DNA of 64,000 nt from Streptomyces sp. RPT161 (GCF_027533845.1 NZ_JAPZVN010000001.1:62001-126000); one strand, 5' to 3'; shown: positions 20,177 through 28,268, counted from the stretch's first letter. Notes: a model not told the origin generated them from the letters alone. Numbers and translations: made by a program.

Positions 20177-20414
20177 AGGCCCATCCCCCCTGAGAAATAT
20201 ATGAGTTCGGTCCTAGCTCGGCACACATGCGGGTGCGGCTGGTCGAGCCGTGCACCTCGTCGTGGCATGTGGGCGCACTGGCCAATGGGCCGTCATTTGC
20301 GGCTAGGCGCAGTGCTTGCGATGTGTACCGGTAGCATCCTTACACAGGCATTACATAGGAAGTTCACAGACGCTTCACTGTTGTGCCGGTACTACCATGA
20401 GGAAGGAAAACACC
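20177..20414. promoter_or_regulatory. Divergent promoter region of the ALF island
   Basis: The 238-base gap separates the toxin gene (leftward) and three genes for secreted proteins (rightward). It holds the four tandem 11-base repeats listed separately, close to the rightward start. No clear promoter hexamers were assigned for the leftward gene. Confidence 0.5.
20340..20383 (+). promoter_or_regulatory. Four tandem 11-base direct repeats, PHO-box/SARP-like operator
   Basis: Consecutive units are TTACACAGGCA, TTACATAGGAA, GTTCACAGACG and CTTCACTGTTG. T2, C4, A5 and G8 are invariant. The third unit resembles the GTTCACC half of Streptomyces PhoP boxes, and 11-base spacing is the pattern used by PhoP- and SARP/AfsR-type activators binding one face of the helix. 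The array ends 31 bases before the GTG at 20415, overlapping the expected -35 region. Confidence 0.55.
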
Positions 20415-20942
20415 GTGCTACCCACTGGCAGACGGCTCGTCATGACGGGCGTTGCCGGGGCGCTGGCCATCAGCGCCGCAGTTGCGACCCTGACCACCGC
20501 GCAGGCCGCCCAACCCGACCCCACCCCGGCCCCGCCCGTCTCCCCCACGGCCTCTTCCGCCGATGACGCGATGCCCTCAGCCGTGGAGGACTTCGCCTAT
20601 CCGGGAGCGGCGAAGATCTTCCAGGACAAGCAGATCCTCCTCAAGCGGGGTGACGGCCACATCCTGCTGACCGACTGCAAGTCCCCGCACGCGATCATGG
20701 TGGAGTCGCGGACCGCTCAGAAGCAGTTCTGCTTCGCGGTCAGTGGCAAGCAGGGTGAGCTGACCCTCGAGTTGCCCGATGCCTACGGCATCTGGACCCA
20801 GGACCATCCCGTCGAGGCCACGGTCAAAAGCGATGACAAGGAAACCGTCGTAGAAGCCGGGAAGAACGACTACCAGCCCTTCGGCGAGTCCGGCACCAGC
20901 GGAAAGCGCGCCGTCCTCGTCGAGTTGCGCGTCACCGGCTGA
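20415..20942 (+). CDS. Small secreted protein of unknown function
   Basis: A 175-aa protein from a GTG at 20415 that has AGGAAGGA about 7 bases upstream; an ATG at 20397 overlaps that site and is less likely. A signal peptide (LVMTGVAGALAISAAVATL, cleavage near AQAAQ) is followed by a Pro/Thr/Ser linker and a domain of about 120 residues with two cysteines (LLTDCKSPHA and QKQFCFAV), probably a disulphide. I do not recognise the family. First gene of a rightward trio of secreted products preceded by the tandem repeats. Confidence 0.75.
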   Translation: MLPTGRRLVMTGVAGALAISAAVATLTTAQAAQPDPTPAPPVSPTASSADDAMPSAVEDFAYPGAAKIFQDKQILLKRGDGHILLTDCKSPHAIMVESRTAQKQFCFAVSGKQGELTLELPDAYGIWTQDHPVEATVKSDDKETVVEAGKNDYQPFGESGTSGKRAVLVELRVTG

Positions 20943-21003
20943 ACCCGCCCCTCCTTACGCCAGTTCGCCCCTTCGGCAACCTCCATTTCTGAAAGACGCA
21001 CAC

Positions 21004-22605
21004 ATGCCTGGCAGACGTCCACGTGCCGCGTGGATCACCGCACTTGTCACCACCACCGCCGCCGCGACGGTCGGGCTGCTCACCGGGACGGCAGCCCATG
21101 CCGTGGTAGGTGACCCGGCCCAGGACGGCGCCTACCCGTACCTGGCGAAGCTGGACATCACCATGGGCGACGCGAAGCGCTCGTGTACCGGCACTGTCGT
21201 GGACGACCAGTGGATCCTCACCGCGAGCAGTTGCTTCGCCGACGACCCCCAGCAAGGCTCCACAGTCGCGGCCGGGGCACCGAAGGGGAAGACCACCGCG
21301 ACCATCGGCCGCACCGACCTGACCGGCACCACCGGCGCCGTCGTCGATGTCACACAGCTGGTGCCACGCCCCGACCGCGACCTGGTCATGGCCCGCCTGG
21401 CCAAACCCGTCACCGGCATACCCGCCCTCGCCATCACCTCCACCGCCCCGGCAGGAGGCGACGAACTCACCGCTGTCGGCTACGGCCGCACCAAGGACGA
21501 GTGGGTACCCAACCGCCCCCACACCGGCGCCTTCACCATCGACGCCCCGCAGAACACCACCCTCGCCATCAACGCCAAGCCCGGCACCCAGGCAGCCCTG
21601 TGCAAGGGCGACACCGGCGCACCCCTGCTCCGCCAAACCAGCAGTGGAGGCCCCGAGTTGGCCGCAGTGGCCACCCGCTCCTGGCAAGGCGGCTGCCTCG
21701 ACTCACCAGAGACCCGCACCGCGGCACTGGCCACCCGGGTCGACGATCTGGCCGCCTGGATCCAACAGATCCGCTACTCCAGCACCTTCGCCAAAGCGCC
21801 CTGGAAGTACGCCCAGCAGATGACCGCCGGTTACTACACCGGTGGCTCGGCAGGCGGCACCCGCCACATGGACCTCATCGTCCAATGGATCGACGGCGAA
21901 GTGACCCTCTACCAGGGCGCCGACGGCAACGATCCGGCACGGCCCTTCGCGGCCGAGTACCGCCTGGCACCGTCGAAGGGCGCATGGGCCAAGGCCGTCT
22001 CCATCGACAGCGCCAACTTCACCGGTGGCAACACCGACGGCCTGATCGTGCGCTGGGACGACGGGAAACTCACCCAGTACACCACCGTCGACGCCCACGG
22101 CTTCCACGGCGAGAAGCAACTCGCCGCGCCCAACGCCACGTGGAAGAACGCCCGGCAGATGACCGTTGGCCGCTACACCCCCGGCGGGCGCCGTGACGAC
22201 CTGGTCGTGGTCTGGAAGGACGGAGAGACCTCCCTCTACACCGATCTCGCCGCCAATGGCGTCAAGCGCGAGACGCAGCTGGCCAAGCCCAACACCACCT
22301 GGACCTACGCCGACCAGATCACCTCAGGCGAGTTCGCCGGCAAAACCACCGGTGACCTACTCGTGCGATGGAAGGACGGCGAGACCACCATCTACCCCGG
22401 CCTGACCACCAAGGGCCTACCCGGCGAGATGAAAATCGAGAAGGCCAAATCCGCCTGGGCCAACGCCACCGTCGTCGCCGCAGGCGCCTTCACCACCAAC
22501 ACCGTCCCCAACGATGTCCTCGTCCGCTGGAACACCGGCCGCCTCACCCTCTACCCCGGCGTCGACGCCACCGGTCTCCACGACGAGATCCCCCTAGCGC
22601 CCTAA
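21004..22605 (+). CDS. Secreted S1-type pseudoprotease with five C-terminal repeats
   Basis: A 533-aa protein. Signal peptide (about 1-34, ending TAAHAVVGDP), trypsin-like domain (about 35-255) and five repeats of about 50 residues (257-533), each of the form WxxAxxMTxGxF, then DLLVRWxDGxTxLYxG, similar to FG-GAP/VCBS-like surface repeats. The fold landmarks are WILTASSCF (70-78), RDLVMARL (125-132) and GDTGAPLL (202-209). In active enzymes these are TAAHC and GDSGGP, so the histidine is Ser76 and the nucleophile is Thr204, while Asp126 remains. Catalysis is therefore unlikely; a binding or scaffold role on the cell surface is inferred. It lies 61 bases after the small secreted protein gene. 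Confidence 0.85.
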   Translation: MPGRRPRAAWITALVTTTAAATVGLLTGTAAHAVVGDPAQDGAYPYLAKLDITMGDAKRSCTGTVVDDQWILTASSCFADDPQQGSTVAAGAPKGKTTATIGRTDLTGTTGAVVDVTQLVPRPDRDLVMARLAKPVTGIPALAITSTAPAGGDELTAVGYGRTKDEWVPNRPHTGAFTIDAPQNTTLAINAKPGTQAALCKGDTGAPLLRQTSSGGPELAAVATRSWQGGCLDSPETRTAALATRVDDLAAWIQQIRYSSTFAKAPWKYAQQMTAGYYTGGSAGGTRHMDLIVQWIDGEVTLYQGADGNDPARPFAAEYRLAPSKGAWAKAVSIDSANFTGGNTDGLIVRWDDGKLTQYTTVDAHGFHGEKQLAAPNATWKNARQMTVGRYTPGGRRDDLVVVWKDGETSLYTDLAANGVKRETQLAKPNTTWTYADQITSGEFAGKTTGDLLVRWKDGETTIYPGLTTKGLPGEMKIEKAKSAWANATVVAAGAFTTNTVPNDVLVRWNTGRLTLYPGVDATGLHDEIPLAP

Positions 22606-22869
22606 CGCGGCAGTGCAGCACGGGCAGGGATCGTTCCCTGACCCACCCGGCACGCGGGGTAACCGCCGTAGCGCCACGCCCGGCGGCGTCTCGTTGTCGT
22701 CTCCGCCGCAGGGCGTGGTCCGCCCCTCTCCCCTTCCTTCTGGTCGCCGCACCCGACCGGCCGCATGGCCCCGCCCCTGCGCCGACAGCCCCGACGCTCC
22801 CCGGCAGCAGACGCCGACGATCCAGGAAACGCACGTGCCTCAACGCACGGAAAGGCATCCGAATCGCAT
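22606..22869. other. Intergenic region with a hairpin
   Basis: CAGGGA-tcgt-TCCCTG at 22625-22640 may terminate the pseudoprotease transcript. The remaining ~230 bases contain no convincing gene. The next gene has GGAAAGG about 13 bases upstream of its ATG. Confidence 0.4.
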
Positions 22870-23760
22870 ATGAAGAAGCTGATCATCACCGCTGCGGCCG
22901 CTGTGGCACCGGCCGTCGGCCTCTCCTCGCCAGCCCTCGCGACGCCCCACACCCCGCCAGCCCGCACCATCCCCGACAGCCACCCGACCGGTGCGCCCGC
23001 CGCGCCGAGTGCGTCGCCGCTCACCACCCCGGCAACCCCGCCCGTCACCCAGACTGCGATCAACACTCCGCCAGGAGCGATCACCTCCCCGGATGAGGAC
23101 CGGGTCGCGATCGAGAAGATCCTCGCGGCCCCGAACACCAGGAAGTACCTGCGCGAGGCCGCCCAGCATGCGCTAAACGGCACCGCGGCCGACATGCGGC
23201 ACTTCCTGGAGACCGGCCAGTACGTCGCGCGGGACAACGACGACCGCATCCGCACGGCCCAGATCATCAGCGTGGGCGGACCAGCAGTGAGCAGAGCCGG
23301 CGACCTTGCGCTCAGCAGCGGCGACCGCGAAAAGATCCGCTACTTCCTCGAAGTCGGCCAGTACCAAGCCCGCGATGAGGACAATCGAGCTCGCGTCCGT
23401 CAGATCATCGGTGCTAATACCGCTAGCTCCAACATGAAGGCGGCGGGCCAGGCGGCGTTGCGGGGCACCGCCCAGGACGTGCAGTACTTCCTGGACGTCG
23501 AACAGGACAACATCCGCTTCCAAGATGATCGGGTACGTATCGCCCGTATCCTGAGCGGCCCCGTCGGTCCCGCACTGATGAAGGCTGGGCAAAAGGCTTT
23601 GGACAGCGACAACCCCGAGATCATCCGTGCCTTCCTCGATGTCGGGCAGTACCAGGCCCGAGCGGCCGACGAAGCCCACGCACACGCCCACCACAAAGCC
23701 AAGCCCACTTCGTCCCCGCATCGCAGCAGCGGCAAGCACGCCAAACCCGCGACCAGGTAA
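22870..23760 (+). CDS. Short secreted ALF-repeat protein
   Basis: A 296-aa protein starting MKKLIITAAAAVAPAVGLSS, with a signal peptide ending near PALAT, a Pro/Thr-rich linker (about 25-75) and four ALF repeats (about 75-265). Examples are AAQHALNGTAADMRHFLETG and KAGQKALDSDNPEIIRAFLD. The C-terminus is His/Lys/Ser-rich and basic. It shares the ALF repeat with the divergent toxin-like protein but has no coiled coil or toxin-type tip, so it may be a structural or binding partner rather than a toxin. Partnership is inferred from the shared domain and position. Confidence 0.85.
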   Translation: MKKLIITAAAAVAPAVGLSSPALATPHTPPARTIPDSHPTGAPAAPSASPLTTPATPPVTQTAINTPPGAITSPDEDRVAIEKILAAPNTRKYLREAAQHALNGTAADMRHFLETGQYVARDNDDRIRTAQIISVGGPAVSRAGDLALSSGDREKIRYFLEVGQYQARDEDNRARVRQIIGANTASSNMKAAGQAALRGTAQDVQYFLDVEQDNIRFQDDRVRIARILSGPVGPALMKAGQKALDSDNPEIIRAFLDVGQYQARAADEAHAHAHHKAKPTSSPHRSSGKHAKPATR

Positions 23761-23793
23761 CGCGGAGAGGCTCCTTTCGAAACGGCTCTGACC

Positions 23794-23839
23794 GTGGTCC
23801 CCTTCCCCTCCCCAGCTGAGGGGCGGGATGGGGGACCAC
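23794..23839. terminator. Terminator hairpin after the short ALF gene
   Basis: GTGGTCCCC (23794-23802) pairs with GGGGACCAC (23831-23839), with further CTCCCC/GGGG pairing inside. It is 34 bases after the stop and lies between convergent genes, marking the right end of the ALF island. Confidence 0.7.
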
Positions 23840-23924
23840 CGCCTGGGCTCCAACGTCCACGGCGGCCTGTGCATCGCCCAGCTACCGAGCGCTGATCGCG
23901 CTCGCCCGCCGCGCGGCCGTGTGC

Positions 23925-23999
23925 GCCGCCGACTGCGCGGGCACGACGGCGAGTTGGGAGTAGAGCCGCCGACTGCGCGGGCGCGGGGGCGAGTTGGTC
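23925..23999. repeat. Two-copy 40-base direct repeat
   Basis: Units starting at 23925 and 23965 share GCCGCCGACTGCGCGGGC at their beginning and GGCGAGTTGG near their end. The second copy runs into the stop codon of the short-chain dehydrogenase gene. Confidence 0.6.
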
Positions 24000-24780
24000 A
24001 GTGGGCGGTCCAGCCGCCGTCCAACGGCAGGGACGCGCCGGTGATGTGGGCGGCGTGCGCGGTGCACAGCCACAGTGCGGTCTGGGCGACGTCCTCGGGC
24101 TCGATCAGCCGCTTGATCGCGGTGCGCTCCAGCAGCACGCGCTCGACGACCTCGGCCTCCGGGATGCCGTGCGCGGTGGCCTGGGCGTTGATCTGCTGCT
24201 CCACCAACGGGGTTCGTACGTAACCGGGGTTGACGCAGTTGCTGGTGACGCCGTGTGCCGCGCCTTCCAGCGCCACCACCTTGCTGAGCCCCTCCAGGGC
24301 GTGCTTCGCGGCGACGTAGGCGGCCTTGTACGGGCTGGCCCGCAGACCGTGCACCGAGGAGATGTTGACCACGCGGCCCCAGCCGCGTCCGTACATGTGC
24401 GGCAGGGTGCGGTGGAGGATGCGGAACGGCGTCTCCACCATCACCCGTTGCATGAGCGCGAAGCGCTCCGGCGGGAAGTCCTGGAGCGGCGCGACATGTT
24501 GTGACCCGGCGTTGTTGACGACGATGTCGGCGTCGTCCGGGAGGGTGTCGACCACGTCGGGGTCGGCGAGGTCGACGACGTGGGCGGTGCCGCCGGTCTC
24601 GTCCGCGACCAGCCTGGCCGCCTCCCCGGCCCGGTCCACGACATGGACCCGGGCCCCGGCGGCCGCGAACGCGATCGCGCAGGCCCGGCCGATGCCGCTG
24701 GCGGCCCCGGTGACCAGCGCGGTGCGCCCGGCCAGGAAGCGGTCACCGACCGTCGGGCGGGGGCTTTGCGGAGTCTCCAT
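23998..24780 (-). CDS. Short-chain dehydrogenase, probable 3-hydroxybutyrate dehydrogenase
   Basis: A 260-aa NAD(P)-dependent enzyme. Cofactor motif TGAASGIG (24-31), NNAG (89-92), catalytic S142, Y155 and K159 (YKAAYVAAKH). The stretches SQHVAPLQDFPPERF, VHGLRASPYKAAY and a C-terminus ending LPLDGGWTAH are typical of D-3-hydroxybutyrate dehydrogenases, which convert 3-hydroxybutyrate to acetoacetate. Substrate assignment is by resemblance. The ATG at 24780 lacks a ribosome binding site, consistent with the leaderless promoter noted next to it. Confidence 0.85.
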   Translation of the reverse strand: METPQSPRPTVGDRFLAGRTALVTGAASGIGRACAIAFAAAGARVHVVDRAGEAARLVADETGGTAHVVDLADPDVVDTLPDDADIVVNNAGSQHVAPLQDFPPERFALMQRVMVETPFRILHRTLPHMYGRGWGRVVNISSVHGLRASPYKAAYVAAKHALEGLSKVVALEGAAHGVTSNCVNPGYVRTPLVEQQINAQATAHGIPEAEVVERVLLERTAIKRLIEPEDVAQTALWLCTAHAAHITGASLPLDGGWTAH

Positions 24781-24786
24781 GGCCCG

Positions 24787-24816
24787 ACACTACGGCGTGG
24801 CGTCACGGGCCGTCAG
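24787..24816 (-). promoter_or_regulatory. Probable leaderless promoter of the dehydrogenase gene
   Basis: On the minus strand, CTGACG (24816-24811) and TAGTGT (24792-24787) are separated by 18 bases, fitting Streptomyces vegetative promoters. The ATG follows the -10 by 6 bases, so transcription would begin at or next to the start codon. Confidence 0.55.
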
Positions 24817-24850
24817 GTGCCCGGACCATGTGTTCGGCGGCGCGCCTGGG

Positions 24851-24888
24851 TACATGCGGTGGATGTCCGTACATGCGGTGGATGTCCG
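24851..24888. repeat. Two exact tandem copies of a 19-base unit
   Basis: TACATGCGGTGGATGTCCG occurs twice in a row (24851-24869 and 24870-24888) in the gap between the dehydrogenase start and the P450 stop. No gene is convincing there. The repeat could be replication slippage or a pair of protein sites. Confidence 0.7.
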
Positions 24889-25002
24889 TCCGCCGCCCGA
24901 ACCGTGTTCGGTGGCAACCGAGTTGGCATCCGCCGCGACCCGTCGCCGCGGACCGCGAACCACCCTCAGGGTGTGGGCTGGACGGCTCGTCCAGCCCCCG
25001 TC

Positions 25003-26247
25003 TCACGGTGTAGGCCGCGCCTCCTGCGTCCCGTCCACGGCCACCGGCAGGTGTCGTGGCCCCCGCAGGATGGGACTGCGGCGATACGGAGGCGGGTCCT
25101 CCAGCAGGCGGGGGTTGCGGAGTCTTTGGGACAGCTCGGTCAGCGCCATCTGGGCTTCCAGCCGGGCCAGCGGGGCGCCGAAGCACAGGTGGATACCGCC
25201 GCCGAAACCGAGGTGCTGGTTGTCCTGGCGGTCCGGGTCGAAGCGGTCGGGATCGGGGAACCGGCGCGGGTCGCGGTTGCCGGAAGCCAGGGCCAGCCAG
25301 ACGGGGGCGCCCGCAGGGATGACGGTTCCGGCGATTTCGATGTCGGCCAACGCGACGCGTTGCGGCAGGATTTGCACCGGCGGCTCGTAGCGCAGCAGTT
25401 CCTCCACCAGCGGTACCGCCAGGTCCGGTTCCTTCGCCAGCCGTTCGAGGTGCTGCGGCTGGCGCAGCAGGGTGAGCATGCCGTTGGTGATGAGGTTGAC
25501 GGTGGTCTCGTGCCCGGCGATCAGCAGCAGTACGGCGGTGGTGATCTGTTCGATCGGCGACATCCGCCCGTCCGGGCCCTGGTCGGTGGCGAGTGCCGAG
25601 AGCATGTCGTCGCCCGGGTTTCGGCGGCGCTGGTCGATGAGTCCGCCGAGGTATCCGCCGAGTTCGACCCGGGCCCGCTGGGCGGTGCGCTGCCGCTCGG
25701 TGAAGTCCTGGCCGGGAGTGAGGTCCAGGCCGCCCACGATGTCGTCGGCCCAGTCGTGGAAGCGCGGCTCGTCCTCGCGCGGGACGCCCAGCAGCCGGCA
25801 GATCACCGTGACCGGAAACGGATAGGCGACGTCGTCCACCAGGTCGAACCGCTCCTTGCCGTGCAGTTCGTCGATGACGTCGGTGACGATCCGCAGCAGT
25901 TCGCCGCGCATGCCGTGGATGCGGCGCGGGTTGTGCGGTGGGCCGAAGGCGCGCATCGCCAGGCGGCGCATCCGGTCGTGCTCGGGGGGATCGAGCCGGA
26001 TGAAGGAGGGCGGCAGTCCGGCCTCCTCTTCCTCGGTCAGCCGGCCCCGCCGGTCGGCGAGGTTGCGCGGATCGGAGCTGAGCCGTGGGTCGTGCAGCAG
26101 ACCGCTGATCTCGTAGTAGGTGCCGACGAGGTAGGTGCCGTCGTCCTGGCGGGCCACCGGGGTGCTGCGCAGCTCGGCGTAGAACGGATACGGGTCGGCG
26201 CGGTTGGCGTAGTCGGTGATCTGCTGGAGCAAGGTGCCGGACGTCAT
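25003..26247 (-). CDS. Cytochrome P450 monooxygenase
   Basis: A 414-aa soluble bacterial P450. I-helix AGHETT (244-249) with the oxygen-activating acid/alcohol, ExxR at 283-286, and heme loop FGGGIHLCFG (348-357) with Cys355 as the heme ligand. Substrate unknown. The start at 26247 has GGGAGG 7 bases upstream; longer in-frame starts lack this. No ferredoxin or reductase gene is adjacent, so redox partners must be supplied from elsewhere. Confidence 0.93.
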   Translation of the reverse strand: MTSGTLLQQITDYANRADPYPFYAELRSTPVARQDDGTYLVGTYYEISGLLHDPRLSSDPRNLADRRGRLTEEEEAGLPPSFIRLDPPEHDRMRRLAMRAFGPPHNPRRIHGMRGELLRIVTDVIDELHGKERFDLVDDVAYPFPVTVICRLLGVPREDEPRFHDWADDIVGGLDLTPGQDFTERQRTAQRARVELGGYLGGLIDQRRRNPGDDMLSALATDQGPDGRMSPIEQITTAVLLLIAGHETTVNLITNGMLTLLRQPQHLERLAKEPDLAVPLVEELLRYEPPVQILPQRVALADIEIAGTVIPAGAPVWLALASGNRDPRRFPDPDRFDPDRQDNQHLGFGGGIHLCFGAPLARLEAQMALTELSQRLRNPRLLEDPPPYRRSPILRGPRHLPVAVDGTQEARPTP

Positions 26248-26669
26248 GGAGCGGCCTCCCGCGGTCCGGGGCGTCGGCCACCCCGGAGCCGTTGCGCACA
26301 ATTGGTAATGGTTCATCACGATACGTGGCAGTCATGGGCGCCGCCCGGTGAACCGCCGCCATCCGCAACGAGTGCCGCATATCGATTCAGGGCCATGCAA
26401 GGTCATTACTGGCGCGTAGCCACCACTTTCAAGGGTGGTGGCGCGTATCACCTTCAATTCGATCGGTGGTACACCCGATATGGCCTTAGTGCCGGAAATG
26501 CCCGCTTGTCTCCCCCGCGCCCTCCGTGCGAAAGTCGTGGCAACGACCCCCATTGACCCGGGCTCGGTCGTGCCAAGTGCGCCGTGGACCACACCCCCCC
26601 CTTGCTCCCCGGCGCCACGAAGAAGCCCCCATCGCGTCCGCAACCCGGCGCAGGGGGCTTCTCGCATCT
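26248..26669. other. Intergenic region with two hairpins
   Basis: It contains the promoter side of the P450 gene, an inverted repeat GCCACCAC/GTGGTGGC at 26419-26442 flanked on both sides by GCGCGTA, and a terminator at 26621-26662. No convincing gene was found; short open frames here lack ribosome binding sites and family resemblance. Confidence 0.4.
26621..26662 (-). terminator. Terminator of the RsbW-like gene
   Basis: AGAAGCCCCC (26621-26630) and GGGGGCTTCT (26653-26662) are perfect 10-base arms around a 22-base loop, 8 bases beyond the stop at 26670. Confidence 0.7.
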
Positions 26670-27164
26670 TCAGCGCTCGACCACGCGCTTCTCGAACCAG
26701 GTGGTCTTGCCGCGCGGCAGCAGATCCACCCCCCAGCGGTCGGAGAGCTTGTCGACCAGGAACAGCCCGCGCCCGCTTATGTCCAGCTCGCGGACCGGCA
26801 GCAGACAGGGCAGCGCCCGCGACGGATCACGCACCTCGATCCGGATCCAGCCCCGGCGGCGCAGCATCCGCAACCCGAAGGTGCGGGCACCGGTGTGCCG
26901 CACGGCGTTGCCCACCAGCTCCGAGACCAGCAGCTCGCAGTCCTCACCGAGGTGCGGTAGCGACCACAGCCGTAGTACCGCCAGGGTGAGCCGGCGCGCG
27001 GTGGACGCGGACTCCGGGCGCGAGGTGAGCCGCACCTCGTCCAGTGATGGGTTGCCGAGCAGCACCAGAGTGCTGGCGTCGTACCGGTCCTGCGGCATCG
27101 CCGCCCATGCCGCCGCGGCACTGCTCGACCGCTGTGCCTGCTCAGATCCTCCCCGACCCGCCAT
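26670..27164 (-). CDS. RsbW-like ATP-binding protein (HATPase_c fold)
   Basis: About 164 aa. The N-box CELLVSELVGNAVRHTGA and the G-box region DISGRGLFLVDKLSDRWGV are those of serine-kinase/anti-sigma factors of the RsbW/SpoIIAB type, which are numerous in Streptomyces. It may phosphorylate or bind an anti-sigma antagonist or sigma factor, but no partner gene is adjacent. The start is uncertain: ATG at 27164 is chosen, with ATG at 27098 possible, and neither has a strong ribosome binding site. Confidence 0.8.
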   Translation of the reverse strand: MAGRGGSEQAQRSSSAAAAWAAMPQDRYDASTLVLLGNPSLDEVRLTSRPESASTARRLTLAVLRLWSLPHLGEDCELLVSELVGNAVRHTGARTFGLRMLRRRGWIRIEVRDPSRALPCLLPVRELDISGRGLFLVDKLSDRWGVDLLPRGKTTWFEKRVVER

Positions 27165-27349
27165 GCGTTCATCATGGCCGTCCAGGCACCGGTTCGGGCC
27201 GGAACCGGGGGAATTGGACCCGTCGCAAGGATGGTTCCCAGCCACCTCGAAGGCATATGCCCGAGGCAGTGACACCCCCACCACAACCCTGGCCACCTGC
27301 GGTGATCGGCACCGGACCGAGGGTGACGAACCGTCGCGGACCAGACTCC

Positions 27350-27378
27350 CTTAAGGCTCTCTTAAGGTGGCCTTAAGC
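27350..27378. promoter_or_regulatory. Three CTTAAG sites at exact 11-base spacing
   Basis: CTTAAGG at 27350-27356 and 27361-27367 and CTTAAGC at 27372-27378 form three phased units in the gap upstream of the RsbW-like gene and just after the enoyl-CoA hydratase stop. The AT-rich core stands out in this GC-rich background. This looks like an operator read from one face of the helix. Confidence 0.45.
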
Positions 27379-27422
27379 AGCCTTCCGCCGCCGGCCGTCA
27401 CCCACACGGCCGTGGGTCCGGC

Positions 27423-28190
27423 TCAGCCGAACTTGGCCTTGCCCGGCCCCTCCTCGACGAAACTGCGCATGCCGATCTCCCGGTCCTGGGTCGCGAACAG
27501 CCCGGCGAACAGGCCGCGTTCAACGGCCAGGCCGGTCTCCAGATCCGTCTCCAGACCGCTGTCGACGGCCTCCTTGGCGGCGCGCAGCGCGAGCGCCGGT
27601 CCCTTGGCGAGCTTCGCCGCCCAGGCGTGCGCCTCCTCGTAGACCTTCTCGGCCGGAACCACCCGGTCGACCAGGCCGATGGTCAGCGCTTCCTCGGCGG
27701 TGACCATCCGGCCGGTGAAGATCAGGTCCTTGGCCTTGGCCGGACCGACCAGGCGGGCCAGCCGCTGGGTGCCGCCCGCGCCCGGAATCAGGCCGAGCAG
27801 GATCTCCGGCTGGCCGAGCTTGGCGTTCTCCGCCGCGATCCGCACGTCGGCGCACAGCGCCAACTCGCAGCCGCCACCGAGCGCGTAACCGGTCACGGCG
27901 GCCACCACGGGCTTGGGGATACGGGCCACGGCGGTGAACGAGTCCTGCAGTGCCCGGGCCCGCACCGCCATGTCCTCGTACCCCATGGCCTGCATTTCCT
28001 TGATGTCCGCGCCGGCCGCGAACACCTTCTCACCGCCCCACACGACGACGGCCCGTACGTCGTCGCGGCGGGCGGCCTCGTGCGCGACCTCGCGCAGCCG
28101 GTCCTGGGTGGCGACGTCCAGCGCGTTCATCGGCGGGCGGTCCAGACGGATGACGCCGACGCCGTCGGCGGCCTCAAGGTGAACAGTCAT
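27423..28190 (-). CDS. Enoyl-CoA hydratase/isomerase family protein
   Basis: A 255-aa crotonase-fold enzyme. Oxyanion-hole residues lie in FAAGADIKEM and GYALGGGCELAL, and the catalytic pair is E109 and E129 (GQPEILLGLIPGAGG), 20 residues apart as in classical enoyl-CoA hydratases. Both glutamates are present, supporting hydration of 2-enoyl-CoA in fatty-acid or amino-acid breakdown. Exact substrate is unknown. No strong ribosome binding site is seen before the ATG. Confidence 0.9.
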   Translation of the reverse strand: MTVHLEAADGVGVIRLDRPPMNALDVATQDRLREVAHEAARRDDVRAVVVWGGEKVFAAGADIKEMQAMGYEDMAVRARALQDSFTAVARIPKPVVAAVTGYALGGGCELALCADVRIAAENAKLGQPEILLGLIPGAGGTQRLARLVGPAKAKDLIFTGRMVTAEEALTIGLVDRVVPAEKVYEEAHAWAAKLAKGPALALRAAKEAVDSGLETDLETGLAVERGLFAGLFATQDREIGMRSFVEEGPGKAKFG

Positions 28191-28218
28191 GGCCGCACGG
28201 TAGCGCCCGCCTACGGGA

Positions 28219-28242
28219 AACGGCCCGCCGGGGCGGGCCGTT
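28219..28242. terminator. Strong hairpin terminator
   Basis: Perfect 11-base arms (28219-28229 and 28232-28242) with a two-base GG loop, 27 bases beyond the stop of the L,D-transpeptidase at 28269 on the minus strand. Confidence 0.75.
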
Positions 28243-28268
28243 CACGGTAGGTCACCGAGGCGGTCCGC

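Noticed and set aside
26332-26667. Minus-strand open frame of 111 codons in the gap before the RsbW-like gene
   Set aside because: It crosses the terminator and a hairpin, has no ribosome binding site and no recognisable features.
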